From Liolophura sinensis (Eukaryota > Mollusca > Polyplacophora > Chitonida > Chitonidae), in NCBI RefSeq assembly GCF_032854445.1, contig NC_088300.1:7686001-7750000 (forward strand): 64,000 bases of DNA. Reading direction: 5' to 3'. Of this stretch, positions 35,006-48,875 are shown in pieces. The position numbers and the translations under genes were made by a program. How positions within the stretch are numbered: the first letter of the stretch is position 1; each line of letters opens with the position of its first letter. The notes below the pieces were generated by a model that was given only the letters and a program-made list of their open reading frames with translations, ran no database searches and was not told the DNA's origin.

Positions 35006-36745
35006 ACACGGCACCAGACACATACATCAGTACGACACAGAGCAAAGATGAGAGACCTAGCCAAGAAATCAATGGAAACCATAGGCAGAATATTAAAGTC
35101 TACCATCAAAAATTTGCTTCTACTTGAATGTATGATACAACATATTACTTCAACCAGCCCACCCACCAGACAGCTGGCTGCACAGCATCTCAACAGTACA
35201 GACTATACATGGACATCACACAACCACTGGGATTAAGAGCTGAGCCTTATTGAGATCTTTGTACCAACAGTATCCAAGACTCACCGACCTCTACCTGTTC
35301 ATGGTAAATATGTTCCAAGATGATCCATGTACATGAGCCACAGACTTCAGCATCTCAATCGCCAGGTCCAGTAGTTGAGGGTTCTTTTTTAAAACAATAT
35401 TTTATTCAAAGAAAAATGGAAAGGGTCAACTAACAGGTTGAGCCAATATAAATGTCTGTCCATACAGAATAATGTTTACATTAGATGCTGAATACAACTT
35501 ACTATTTAGTTATTGAGAATAGGAATGGTAAAGGTGAAACTATGTTCCTAGCTTAATCACATGTGTGTATACATGTATGTAAACACACACATACACACAA
35601 TAGCCGATGGTTCAAACCCAGCCTTGGGCACAGAATATGTAGACTGATCCAGTCTGACTACTGTTGAGGCCTTTAATAGTGACAATAAGTGGTTAACATC
35701 ATTTGCACAGTCTCTGCACATTCACTGAAAACCAATATGGTGTGCATCCCTGTATGTCAGATGTCACAAGTTTGTCGGTAACTACATGTGTAATAAACAG
35801 GACATTGGTTTACACCAGGCCTCTGGTTTCCACTATCCATACAACTGACTTTGTATAAGGGAAAAACTTTTCATTATAGTATGTTTTCCATAAAACCGAC
35901 ATGTACATGTGTAGAAAGCCATGTTTTTCTACACGTTATGTACAGGTACACGTACTCTATACACCTTCAACTCGTCATGGAAATACCAGCACTCTATTAG
36001 TAGTTCAACAATAATGGAAATATACACTACATACATGTATATACACTAACTTCAATGTAATTATTAACAAAATGTAGACATTTTGACATGTTCATTATGA
36101 TATTAAACTTAAAGTCATTCAAGATAACTATTGGTTCCTCGATGAACAAAAGCTATGCTATCTTGACAAAGGTATCATGCCCCACTGAAGAAACATACTT
36201 TTCGACACAATTTCTTTAATTAAAAGCAACACTTGCATCCATGATTGTCATTGGTACTTGTACATTGTATTCAAACACTTACCCCTATCCCAGACTCTCT
36301 TGCACAGCTACCAAAAAACAAAGTCATTTTAGGCAAGTTGTAACTCTTGTGGCTGTACCACTTGTATCAAGAGATACGTTTTTTCTACTAGGATCACAAG
36401 TGAGCAGACAACACCATGCTTCACAGTCTTACATCTAGCTACAGAGCTTGGTGACCTGTGGCACATCAAGGGTAAGGCTCGGCTAGCCAAGATGGCTGTC
36501 CGCAATGTCTAAAGCGAGCTTCACTTTCTCTTTTTAAGCAAAAAAATCAACCATCTGTTCATTTTCATTAGAATTCTACCTGCCTGAGCTCCTCCTTAAA
36601 TCATGGCTTGCACAAAAGAAAAATACTTCCAAAATGCAGCCTTTTGGACATGGTTAAAATACCTACTGATGTACACATACATGTACATTTACAAGACCTT
36701 CACCACAATGTGCACACACACATGTGGTTTTGAACAGCAACATGT

Positions 36746-37005
36746 ATTATCTAGCGATTGGGGCCTCCATGATGACCCAGGAGCCTCTCACCAATGCGGT
36801 CTCTGTGAGTTCAAGTCCAGCTCATGCTGGCTTCCTCTCCGGCCGTACGTGGGAAGGTCTGCCAGCAATCTGCAGATGGTCGTGGGTTTCCCCCGGACTC
36901 TGCCCGGTTTCTTCTCACCCTAATGCTGGCCGCTGTCATATAAGTGAAATATTCTTAAGTACGGCGTAAAACACCAATCAAATAAATAAATAAATTATCT
37001 AGCGA
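36746..37005 (+). repeat. SINE family A, full-length with 12-bp target duplication
   Basis: The element spans 36758-36993 (236 bp), flanked by ATTATCTAGCGA at 36746-36757 and 36994-37005. Its tRNA-like head has a B box, GTGAGTTCAAGTCC. The core carries CCGTACGTGGGAAGGTCTGC, GGGTTTCCCCCGGACTCTGC and AATGCTGGCCGC. The tail is AAACACCAATCAAATAAATA repeated. The structure resembles conserved-core tRNA SINEs of the V/Deu/Meta type described in molluscs, but I do not assign a superfamily. The exact target duplication and intact tail mark it as the youngest copy in the window. Confidence 0.93.
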
Positions 37006-38899
37006 AATGCAAACTAAAGGACATATAGGTACATCCAATCTCTTAACTAATTTCGGTAATGCATTTCCATGTGAGAAATCTAATTATGTGTACTTCAGGG
37101 CATAAATCAAAGTCCTATAATTAGTACCTGGTGATTTGCCTGTGAGAGTCCGATGAAAATGTCAGTTATCACAGGCTGTTGACAGACACCCAGTAAATGC
37201 AAGGGGAAATTTCACAGACTTCAAATGGCAGACTTGTCTCCCTAAGACATAAATATAACATCTTGCCTTTTCAGCTGCAGTACAGAGGATCCTTCTTTCA
37301 ATGAGTTTCCATGGGAACCACTCAATCAAGGTTTCCAAAGAGACAGGATTAAAGCTGTGCCTATTCTTTACCTGAACCTGTTCTACAGGGTACATACATG
37401 TACATAACGTTACAAACATGTGCATGTATCTACTGTCCTTGAAATACAATTTTATGTGAATGTTAGGTGAATTATACTACACACCTTTTACATGTTTAAA
37501 GAAACATCTATACGACATCGAAATGCGGTATGCAGAAACTCTGTTTGGCTGAATACAGTGAATACAGTAACATACAGTGACATACAACATTAGAAGAAAG
37601 TTCAAAAGAGCCTGATGTATTTTAGGACAGATGATACATTATGAAGGCAATCTATCCAGCTTTGGCAGACTGGTTAAATCTCTATCAGAAAGAAAGACCC
37701 TGGCACAAACATGTCACAACATACACTTATTGTCTAGGAACTGGCCACATATAGCAGATGGCCCAAAGCAAAACAACGCATATCTGTGGAAAATCTTCAT
37801 TAGAAGTTATACTTGAATAGCCCACATGATTGCCTGGCTGACAACCAGAGATACTGCCCCTGGAGGCGAGTAGAGAGGAAAAGAGAGGTGAGGGTAGGAG
37901 GGGCGGGGGATGTGTTATAGAGAGGGTGTAGGGCAGCAGTAATATATTCCAACGTCCAGGTGTGATAGACCCATCTACATGTATCATACATATTCATTCT
38001 GAGAAAATACATACACATTAGCCTGATTACTGATGTTGGAGCTAATGGTTTTAACACAGCCACTAAGAGGCCTTCAGGAAATGAAATCAGTTCACAGACA
38101 AAACAGTGAGGAAAATAACAACACATGATTAGATGATGGCCAAAAATGTGGTGTCTGTATTAAGAACAGATGAGAGTGGCACCAGCACTTCCCTATTACA
38201 AAACAAATCGGTATGCTGAGAGCTGTTATAAACGGCTGAAGAACTGATTTGCTCACAAGCAGTGCTATCCACAGCGCTGACTGGTTGTACAGGTAAAAGC
38301 CAGCCTTCATGTATAATAAATCAGTAACATGATAACCATTGTTTTCCTCAACAATACACAACATATGATAGCTACATGTACAATGTACACCTCAACATGT
38401 ACACAGGTCCATTGTACCTCAGCAATAATAGAATATAGTTTTGGAGCCATGTACAACCTTGGACTGAGCATCATCAATACTATTCAACCTTCTCTCAAGG
38501 GTATACAAAGCAATGAAGATGAAAATCAATACATAGAACTGTTTCTTTGCACTCGGAAATGTACATGTACTCATAGGAAACAATGAAACCACTGACAATG
38601 CATGAAACTCAGCAATCTTTCTGTATCTACTCTCAACATGTATATGCTTCTATTTCTAAGTTTGGACTTTAGGGTGAAAATTAATCATCCTAACCATTGT
38701 TTATTATAAAAATCATAATATAACAATTTATACACTCAATTTTAAGCTATCTTTTATTGTAGTATGTGTATCAGTTAATGTAGTAAAAATACATGTATAC
38801 ATAGATGAACAGTCACAACAGCCAGCCTTTCACACCTTTTTGAACATGTATGTACATAGATGCAGGGGTTCATAGATGTCAAAATGTTAACTACCCTAT

Positions 38900-38940
38900 C
38901 AGTATGGCATAAATCACCAATCAAATAAAAAAATAAAATA
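38900..38940 (+). repeat. SINE family A tail fragment
   Basis: TATGGCATAAATCACCAATC plus AAATAAA matches the last 40 bp of family A. Confidence 0.6.
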
Positions 38941-41900
38941 ACTACCCTGTCAGAAATATTGAGGGTTTTTTCAAGGTGGTTCTGATTTTTTTTTTCAGAT
39001 GTAGCTGCCCTGTAATTTCGCCACTGAGTTTCTTTAAATATCTAACTACTCTCTAGCTAGCTCCCTCAACACTGATCAGGATGCAGTAGTAAATTATGCC
39101 ATAAAATATCTGGCAATTCTCAAAATAAATATTCTTAGATCTTTACAATAAAACATTAGTTAATCATTTTCACGAGTACAATTTAAGTCAACAGTTTGTG
39201 CTAGCCTTGTCAGGTCCTGTGCAGAGGGGATGAGCATGTGAAAAGATAACCAAAATCCTGTCCTGCTGATACTTCTGACGGAGTGAAATGGAACCTCATG
39301 GCCAAGTAAAATAAAACCTAAACTTTATGAGATTTAAGGGATTCTTCCTTCATGTGAAGGATGAAACATTAATTCTGTACTAAATACATCATTCAATGTA
39401 CCAGCTTGTTTAAACAGTATGAAGAGTGTAAGCATCCAAGTGAGCCTCACCTCAGATCACCATAAGGAGAGGAGAGCCATAATCATGTTGTGTTGCATGA
39501 AGATTAAAGGATGGAACATATCAGCTTTGTCTTTGTATGTGAACTTTCCTGCATCTAAAATGCACCTGCCCTTTCTACTGTCAGTACCACTGTTTCCACT
39601 TCACAACAATATATCAGTAAATAGATACTTTTTCTATCCACCAAAGCATCTGGCAGTGGTGGTATCAATGACAGTTGGAAATTACACCAATGTATTGCCT
39701 GCTACATGCTCCATAGCATAGAGTTTTGACCAGGAGAAGAGCTATCCACACACCTGACTAATCTTTTTTAAATTTTGGGATCTCCCACCCTATTTTTCCA
39801 TGTCAACAGAAAGGGCTCATGTGGGGGGCTCTGATACATGTGAAATGGGATTAATCCAAAAAATAAAAGGGGCTCTGTTGGGGATTCTTTGATAACGTAT
39901 AGGTTTAAAGCAAAAATCTTCCATTTTGATGATGTTACAGCAGGTATTATGTTGTGGTAAGGCCTCAATTTGTCACTGTGATTATAACAGTCCATGACCA
40001 AATTAATTTAATTCACCAAAAAGTAAACTTGGGGATCTATCTAATTGGGCTACCCCAATGGCTTGAACAACTTGTCCTTTGAGGTATAGACCTGTGTCCA
40101 TGTTTCGTCAGGGTTTGTAAACATTTCATGTGGGTTATAACCAGAGCCACAATTCTCACAAATTCTTTTTCGAGAAATTAGGTGTGTTTTTCAGGTAGAG
40201 CATGACGAAAAGAATTGGATCATGGAGAATTCCATATTTTGTCATGGTAAGAGGTTGACAGCTGCGATGTTTACAAGATTTCCTTGAACATTTTACAATG
40301 GTTATCTCACAAAATGAGTAAATCATTTGAAATCTTTACTCATAGATTCTTTATCAATCTTAAAAATAGTTTAAATAAAACTGAAATAAAGAATCATGTA
40401 TCCTCTAGGGTCAGTTTTGAAGTTGCTTCACATGACATTTCTATGTACAAATTTTTTCTTCACATGGGAAAACCCTGATACCTTTAAAGCGAATAAAACA
40501 TATGCATGTAGCCTGTAAACTGTTATAGCCCTCTATCAGTACATGAATAGTGGATAAATGTAACCCAGAATAAAATAAGTTGTAGCAAACTTAGTTACAT
40601 TGTAATCAGATGATGAAATTATTATAGGAGGTTGGCCATCTCAAAAGAGTGACATCCCCAGAAGATGACAGAGAAGTACTAAAAAACTGTAGAAAACTGT
40701 AGCTGATGTACAACAAGCTGCAGAGATTATTGGGATAATTGCCACACTGGCCAGAGTGTGTGGGGTGAACACTAAGTCAGCATAAACCTTTGAGACAGAA
40801 CTGACACAGATGTTCTGCGCTCCCTATGTTTTACAAGAAGTGCCTTTGTCAGAATGGAATTTTACTGAAATATATTCTTTTTCTTTAGCTTATAGCATAC
40901 TTTTTAGTTTTTTTTAACTCCATATTCAGTGTTTTGAGTCTCTTAACTACCGTTTGATGGTAGTTAAGGTCGACGCCAATGAATCCCTGACATGAACAGT
41001 CACAATAGCCATCCTTTCACGCTGTTCTGAACAGAAACCATGAGTAACCACAACCAAAACACTGTTGAACCTGTAGAGAGTTTTAGTGTGTGGACTAGAT
41101 CATAATGGAATTATCATTGTAACCATTGTAAAATTCAGCATTACAAAGCTATGACCTTGCTAATTTTATATCCACCTAACATGAATATAAAATGTCTGAA
41201 ACTAACACAGTATTATGTTTGTATGAACCTTCTTACATCCACAAGTGTTAAACTCAAAATGTATCTTGGATAATTCAAACATCTTCATGCAGCTCTAACA
41301 TCTCAAGTCCTTAGCATACATAGTATTACATCAGAGCAAAGGGGTGCAGAATGATGCCTTTATACCAATAATGCCAAAATGTGCCTTTCCAAATTAAGCT
41401 TACATAGTGCCAAAGCAATCATACAAGTAAATGACCCAACTGTATGGATTTGGTAAACAATCTGAATTCTTACTGCCCCCAGGAACCACTCCACCATTAG
41501 TGACAGAAGTCGAGATGAACCTGTACACAGAGCATGAAAAGTCCACTTTGTAGGCCCACATCTATGAATTTGCACAAGATCAGAACCTGAAATGCATTTC
41601 CAGCTCTCTTTGCTATTTAGTATCAGTCCATAAAGTGGACATGAAACTATGTGTAACATACACTGCAATCCAATGCAATTGCAAATGTAAGGAATGGTCA
41701 TTTTTGAACAGGCAAATAAAACCAAATCTAAATCATAGCAAAGTATACCAACCTTTGTGAATGTTAGCAATATGTACAGGGCTAGAATCTAGCCTTTATG
41801 TTAGGATGCTGGCTCCAATCTCCCACTATTAATCACCATATGCTTGCCATATTCATCTACTTGAGGACATATTGTACACTTCCCGGTAACAACATGAGAC

Positions 41901-42117
41901 AGGGTAACACAAATGTTAGACATAACACAGCCATATACACAATACACAGAGTGAACAAAACACTAAAGTCAGCAGTTGGATGACGTACACTGTACTGCAA
42001 CAAACATATATAAACAAATGACAGCACTTGCAAACTTTGTCTGACTGGTGAAGCAAATTGATGATCTGTACAGTATCATCACTAGGTAGGAATACATGTA
42101 TGTTTAAGTCATTTGAT

Positions 42118-42440
42118 AGTTCCTTGTAGAACTGGTAATTGTACCATTACACTGGGAACCTGCAGCCCATTCAAAGTCATTCTAGTTCTTGTAGAACTGG
42201 TAATTGTACCATTACACTGGGAACCTGCAGCCCATTCAAAGTTGTTCTAGTTCTTGTAGAACTGGTAATTGTACCATTACACTGGAAACCTGCAGCCCAT
42301 TCAAAGTCGTTCTAGCTCTTGTAAAACAGGTAATTGTACCATTACACTGGGAACCTGTAGCCCATTCAAAGTCGTTATAGTTCTTGTAGAACTGGTCATT
42401 GTACCGTTACACCAAGAACCTTGTCCATTCAAAGTCTAAA
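42118..42440. repeat. 65-bp tandem repeat, 5 copies
   Basis: TTCTTGTAGAACTGGTAATT, then GTACCATTACACTGGGAACC and TGCAGCCCATTCAAAGT, repeat at an exact 65-bp spacing (starting near 42122, 42187 and 42252). The last copy is diverged and shortened. Confidence 0.95.
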
Positions 42441-42854
42441 GATATTTCACTGCCTTTTAACAGTTTCATTAATGATTTTTATACATGTGTGCATACATGT
42501 ACATATAAATGTACACATACAATGACACTGTGATTAACATCTGTGACACACATGTTCAGTATTGGGCGGTAATGCTTTCAATAGATACATGTATATCCTT
42601 TAAACATGTTTACCTATTATAATGTAAGCTTCAGTTATGTACCATTCATCATTTCACAGTTATAACTGACCATAAAATTACATATGCATATCTGAAACAG
42701 TATCAGAATTCCCTCTAGGATGAACAATTTGTCCAGTTCAGTCAAGATCAAATCAGGCAAGTTATTCAAACAGGAAATGAATAAGGCCTCCACAAACAAG
42801 CTCCAATGTCAAGTTCAACTGGTTGGGCAATTGTTTGCAAGGTTGAACTTATAT

Positions 42855-42955
42855 ATTTATTTTGGTTGGTCATTTAAACTGTACTCAGAAGTATTTCACT
42901 TATACAACTGCAGCCAGTATCATGGTGATGGGAAACTGAGAAGCACAGTGGGGAA
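42855..42955 (-). repeat. SINE family A, partial and diverged (inverted)
   Basis: TATATTTATTTTGGTTGGTC, followed by GAAGTATTTCACTTATACAA and CCAGTATCATGGTG, matches the inverted tail and core of family A. Confidence 0.7.
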
Positions 42956-44009
42956 AGTATGGGTGGATCTGAGTAAATGCTGTTGTATACACACAAATAG
43001 CACAAAGTTCCTTTGAAGATTTGAATGTCTCCACACTGTGGAGAATGAGGAACAATGACTAAACAATCTTTCAGTGTACAAATCACACTTGTAAATGCCC
43101 CATAAAGTTGGAAAGATGAAATAACATTTTCTGAACATGTTAAGGCTATTCAAGACTTTCAGTCACAATTTCACTCATTATCCCATTAATGGGCTGCCAA
43201 AGCAAATATTATTTTACTCTTTGTGCAAAGCTCAAACACAACTTGGTAAACCCTGTTTAATTATTCTGTTAAATTATTTTCATTTTGTGAATCTTTTCTA
43301 TGCATTCATACCTACATGTACAATTGAACATAAAGGTGAAGTAGAAATACAAGTGCATGCACGGCATCCAAGGTCAACACTTTCACTCAACAGATACGCA
43401 CAGCTGTATACTATTTTGACCTGGCAATGGAGCAAGTATTTTGACCCATGAACATTTTAGACTTAAATGTGTATTATGATGTAATGATTTGTGTATCATA
43501 ACTGTCTGAACTAAAGTTTGTTATGGATTATACAAAGCATGGTGAATAGTCTGTGCAGTATATGGACAGCATCTATGTACATGTGACCACACAGTACTTG
43601 TACATGTACATTCACAATTGTGAAACTTCATCAGTAACTTTCCAGAGGTAGGTAGGTAATTTACTCCGGGCACTTTGGTTTTCTCTAGCCATAGAACTAA
43701 CCACTATCGTGTATGTTCACATGTAAGTGCAAAAATTTTAAGGTATAACATCGAAAAACAATAAAATAGATAAAATAAGTACATGCAGATGTATCAACCA
43801 CAATTGTCTATTTACATAAAGTAAACCTCACACCTAAATATACATCATAGCAAGCTCATACATGTACATCAAAGACGCCTACAAAATCACAAAGCTTATT
43901 TGTATGTATTACGTATGTACATGTACAGTCTGTCATCAATGGTACAATCATGGCTGACACCCCTCTTGGGACAAAGCCAATGAATTCCCCTGCTATACAT
44001 GTATGCATA

Positions 44010-44390
44010 TGTAATGGTTGAAGGATTTCACTACATGGGTCACACAGTCTCTGCTGCCAGGGTCCAGCGCTCTACCAACTGAGCTAAAAGGAAATTCCCG
44101 CTAGCTACTGCTAGTATAAGCACTGGGAAGTTGCTCCTGTTACACTCTTCCCCACCTAAATCCTGTCCCTCTCCCACACATCCATTTTCACAGGCCCAGA
44201 GCCCCACGCTTCTTGGAATCTGTTAGGTCACGGCACCAGTGTAATGGTTGAAGGATTTTACTGCGTGGGTCACACAATGATTCAAACTCGGGTCTCTGAA
44301 GCCGAAATCCAGCGCTCTACCGAGCTAAAGGGAAGTTCCCACCAGCTACTGCTAGTGTAAGCACTGGAAAGCTGCTCCTGTTACACATAC
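44010..44390 (-). repeat. Two copies of a tRNA-derived repeat (minus strand)
   Basis: Both copies contain, inverted, a tRNA-like A box (TAGCTCAGTTGGTAGAGCGC in copy 1, a shorter TAGCTCGGTAGAGCGC in copy 2). They share flanks (GGTTGAAGGATTTYACTRCR at about 44018 and 44244; CCAGCTACTGCTAGTRTAAG and GCTCCTGTTACAC at the other end). Copy 2 retains a B-box-like GAGTTTGAATC and could form an anticodon stem. The shared flanks and the D-arm gap favour a SINE over functional tRNA genes. Confidence 0.75.
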
Positions 44391-44639
44391 ATGTACGTGA
44401 AGATCAGTTGTACAAGCCTGCTGTGCACAAGTCAAGTCATTCCACTTTTGTCCGCCTTCTGCACAACAGTCATTTATTATTAATATACAACCACGTATAT
44501 CCAAGACAATACATGTCTGACAGGAAATCCACACAAAGAACCATGATCAACAAACAATGATTAAAACCTTTAGACAGACTATCTTGCTAAAACAGATTCC
44601 AATTGCAAAACAAATTCTTTTTCATACTTTACATGCCTA

Positions 44640-45140
44640 TGGATAAACGCAGCACCGAATTACCATGAAAGGTACTACGACTGTGGCCTACCTCATTTTA
44701 CTTGTACACAACCCCGGATCATCTTCATATAAGGAAACATTGGAGGCGTTGTGATGGAACGTGATGCTTAGCTTAGCCTATACGCTTAGCAATGATAATG
44801 TATCCGATTCTGTGGCACTTCACAACGCTTAGCCTCTGTCAGCTATCACCCGGCTTATCGTGTTGTAGGTAACTCAACAGCCTTGTTTGCTTGCAATTGC
44901 CTTGGATGCTGGCAACTCTCTGCTATACGAGTACTGTCGTAGACTGGTTGTGTAAAGAAAGGCCCACATCGAATGGTTATGCTGGATTGAACGTCCATGC
45001 ACACTGTTCTGTATTGGAATATTGATTCTGTGGGGGGTATATGGGAGCACCGAGCTCAGAACCATGCCAGGCACCTTACCCATCCCCTAAAATCAATACC
45101 ATCAGCATGGAGGCCCAGCTAGAATTCCGCCTGGCTTAAT
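44640..45140. promoter_or_regulatory. CpG-containing patch, candidate first exon or promoter
   Basis: About 20 CpGs in 500 bp (for example CCCCGGATC, GGAGGCGTTG, CACCCGGCTTATCG, TACGAGTACTGTCG) contrast with the CpG-poor surroundings. No clear core promoter or splice donor could be fixed. Confidence 0.15.
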
Positions 45141-47119
45141 CAACATTATCAAGGCGATAACGAACCACATGTCCACTTTACCTATAGCAACACTTGCTTC
45201 AGTTATTCCCCAATAATACAATTTACTTGTATTTCCCTCTAGAAGGTTTTTGTTGTCCCTCCCACTCTAATCAGTGTTTGTGCCTGATTCACGTCAGGAA
45301 TCATTCATATCAAATGACAACGTCTGAGTGTTGGTCAGACTGCTTCTGTTACTCACTCTTTAAAACACACCAAATGCTCCATTTAGATATACCACGTCAA
45401 TGAACACTGAAATCCTCATCTCCAAAGTATGCTCTTCAATTATGGTTCTAAGCATCAAGGCCACATTCATGATTAACATGTCTACACCGTATAAACTTGC
45501 ACTGAACAATAAAAACTAAACTGTGTATAGATTCGTGCAATATAAGTAGTTTTCAGATACTCTAATTCAGAATGTGAATGCATGAAAATCTACAAAGTAT
45601 TATAAGAATAAATCACATGCTCAAATGTGGAGAAAGATAGTGTCAGTTTCTTAAATTCATACTTCCATAAGACATACTACAGTAAATGTGTATGACGTTT
45701 CTTTGAGAAGATCTGATATTACAAATGAATCCAATTTTTTATTTTTTTAAAATTTCTTATCGAAGCATTATGGCATTTACAAACAAACTGTGAGCATATA
45801 TATTTGCATACTCACTATACACAAGGGCCAACACAAATCCTGACCATCATGGTTCTGTACTTATTCAGAAACATGTTCAACACTAGCTCTGTACGTTGTA
45901 TTTCCCCTGGATACATGGACACTGCTAACGAATCGCTCACGGTTTTCTCTGAAAAATCATTCACTGCTGAAGCTGCTTGTCCTTTAAACATTCTGCATCA
46001 AAGACTATCCATAAAGCCGTTTCATTAACAACTATTCAGTGCATCTAAGGCTCTTTATTTGATGTCCCTTGAATGGCAATAGATGCAGTATATTTAAATG
46101 CAACAAGACTTGACTTGCACATACACAGGTCTAACATGTACAGAAATGTTTCATAAACTTCTAATGATACCAAATAATTCTTGAACATGTACCTAGACTA
46201 TTAACTGGTTGTTGGCAGGTATCCCTCACACCTATGGTGTCTTCATTCATTTTATGGCACAATTTTAAGATATCTGCATGTTGAGAAGGGTACATGGGGA
46301 TTTAAACCTTGGGTGTGAAATTTTAACCTCGAGCCATAAGAATGCAACATTACAACAAAAAAACTGACGTCAGCCTGCAAAGTAATTTATCTGCCCAGGA
46401 TATATATTTAGTATCACAGAGAAAAATGATGTCAGCCTATGACAATCAAGAATCATGGAATATGTAGGGACAAAACTACTTCTACAACCTATGATGCACA
46501 CCATGGGGACAGCATATACAAGCACATGTAGGCAGATTTTCTGTTCCATCAATTATGAAACTTACTTCTCTTCCTGTATGAGAATGGTGGATGTTCAGTG
46601 GTCATTGAAATCAAGCAAAGATCCTCTCTAAAGTCAGAGCACAGACACATGCAGAAGCAATGAGTCTTTCTTATTAAAGGTACTTAAGATGACTTCCATC
46701 ACAGGAAAGCTGTGATTGCTTCAATCTCATTTCAGCACATACATGTAGAGAAAGCAAACTGTCACCCACAGCTGTGTGCATGGAAAGGGTCTGAGAGACA
46801 ACCTGTTCACACATCCATATGTGTACATAGATACCAGAGACAGTGTAAATTAGAAACAAAGACAAGTCTAATTTTCACTTAAAACAAGCATAACCAAAAA
46901 CACTAGTAATGGTAAACTGTGTGATAACCAGTACATGACAATGATTTACATGAAAAACTAAGTTGATTACATGAACACGTGCAAACGTCAAATATGTGTA
47001 CTTTAAACATTGGCTTACAGTATTTCTAAAATATTAATTAGCAGTATCACAGGTGCCAATGGTTTATTGTGTTTGCCAAGGAGGTTACATGTATGTTGTG
47101 GCTGGCTTATAAATCTAAT

Positions 47120-47200
47120 ATCCATAATGCTGGCCGCTGTTGTATAAGTGAAATATTCTTGAGCTTGGCACAAAACACCAATCTAACAAATAAATACATA
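47120..47200 (+). repeat. SINE family A, 3' fragment
   Basis: AATGCTGGCCGCTGTTGTAT, AAGTGAAATATTCTTGAGC and AAAACACCAATCTAACAAAT match the 3' third of family A. Confidence 0.8.
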
Positions 47201-47829
47201 TACATGTAAATGCATTAGTCAGTGTGTCTGCCTTTCAGAAATTTATGGAAAATGATATTCAGGGATTCAGATGAAATTTTTGTACAGGTGCACAAGGACC
47301 AGTCAATTAAATTTTGGTGGTAATCAAGATCTGGTTTTGCATCCAGAAATTTTGTAAAATGATATTTTCACTATGATATGACATAAATATTGTACTGTAG
47401 TGCTGGAACTAGTACTTTTAGATGTGGCAGAAGTTTGAGTTGTCAAAGTTCCTTCAGTATGTAAATGTTAATCTACCAAACCATTCTTCCTCAAGTGTTT
47501 GTTGCCATCGATAATAAGACTGGAATCCTGCAAAGATGGTTACACAACAACTGCTCACATGTATAACATAGGTCATCTTCATGTGGCCTAAAATCATGAA
47601 ATACTTCGGTGTAACAGTGGCACAGATATGTTGTCGATAACTGTTGAAAAGTAACCTAGAAAACAATACCTCGGTTGACTAAGACTGCATGCGGAGCCAC
47701 AAGTATCCACAAACTTGCATTGCTTAACACAAAGACAGTGGTATGTGTGATGGACAAAGAGTGGTGCTAATGGTTGATACAGGCAAGCACATACAACTAC
47801 TGTTACAGGGGTATTGGATTGTCCACATC

Positions 47830-47975
47830 AGAAATGATACTCCATCCTTCATTGGATGGCAATGGTTATGTGTGTGATGTGTATATTCCATATCCTGCAG
47901 CCGATGTCATATGTGTCTGCTGACTAGGTTATCTCCCTTTGTTCCATTGTGAAAACAATGGTCATATCCCTGTTT
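47830..47975. repeat. Old dispersed repeat, copy 2
   Basis: It is the diverged partner of 24510-24990, sharing ATACTCCATCCTTCATTGGA, GATGTCATATGTGTCTGCTG and TAGGTTATCTCCCTTTGTT in order. It directly abuts the minisatellite that starts at about 47978. Confidence 0.55.
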
Positions 47976-47977
47976 AA

Positions 47978-48871
47978 TGTACAGGCAGTGGTCACCCATG
48001 ATGACATCTTGGTACCAAAACACTAACATGCTACTGTACATGTATAGCACATACACCACTGCCTGTCTGTACATGATCACAGGTGACCACTACCTGTCTG
48101 TATATGTACAGGATCATGTTAATGTCTTGGTACCAGGATTTCATCACAGGTGACCACTACCTATCTGTACATGTACATGAGCATGTCAATGCTTTGGTAC
48201 CAGACTGTCGTCACGGGTGACCACTGCCTGTCTGTACATGATCATGTCAATGTTTTGGTACCAGGATGTCATCATGGGTGACCACTACCTGTCTGTACAT
48301 GTACATGAGCATGTCAAAGTCTTGGTACCAGAGTGTCGTCACGGGTGACAACTACCTGTCTGTACATGATCATGTCAATGCTTTGGTACCAGACTGTCGT
48401 CACGGGTGACCACTGCCTGTCTGTACATGATCATGTCAATGTTTTTGTACCAGGATGTCATCATGGGTGACCACTACCTGTCTGTACATGTACATGAGCT
48501 TGTCAGTGTTTTGGTACTAGAGTGTCGTCACGGGTGACCACTGCCTGTCTGTACATGTACATGAGCATGTCAATGCTTTGGTACCAGAGTGTCGTCACGG
48601 GTGACCACTGCCTGTCTGTACATGTACATGAGCATGTCAATGTTTTGGTACCAGGATTTCATCATGGGTGACCACTACCTGTCTGTACATGTACATGAGC
48701 ATGTCAAAGTTTTGGTACCAGGATGTCATCATGGGTGACCACTGCCTGTCTGTACATGAGCATGTCAAAGTTTTGGTACCAGGATGTCCTCACAGGTGAC
48801 CACTACCTGTCTGTACACGTACATGATCATGTCAGTGTTTTGGTACCAGGATTTCATCATGGGTGACCACT
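47978..48871. repeat. 60-69-bp minisatellite (GGTACCAGGATGTCATCATG), left block with an inverted first unit
   Basis: About 13 units of TTTTGGTACCAGGATGTCAT, CATGGGTGACCACTACCTGT and CTGTACATGTACATGAGCAT are present. Two length classes differ by whether the palindromic TACATGTACATGAGC or the shorter TACATGATC is present. The first unit (47978-48041) is in the opposite orientation (CAGGCAGTGGTCACCCATGA then TGGTACCA). The array resumes at 52235. Confidence 0.95.
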
Positions 48872-48875
48872 ACCT

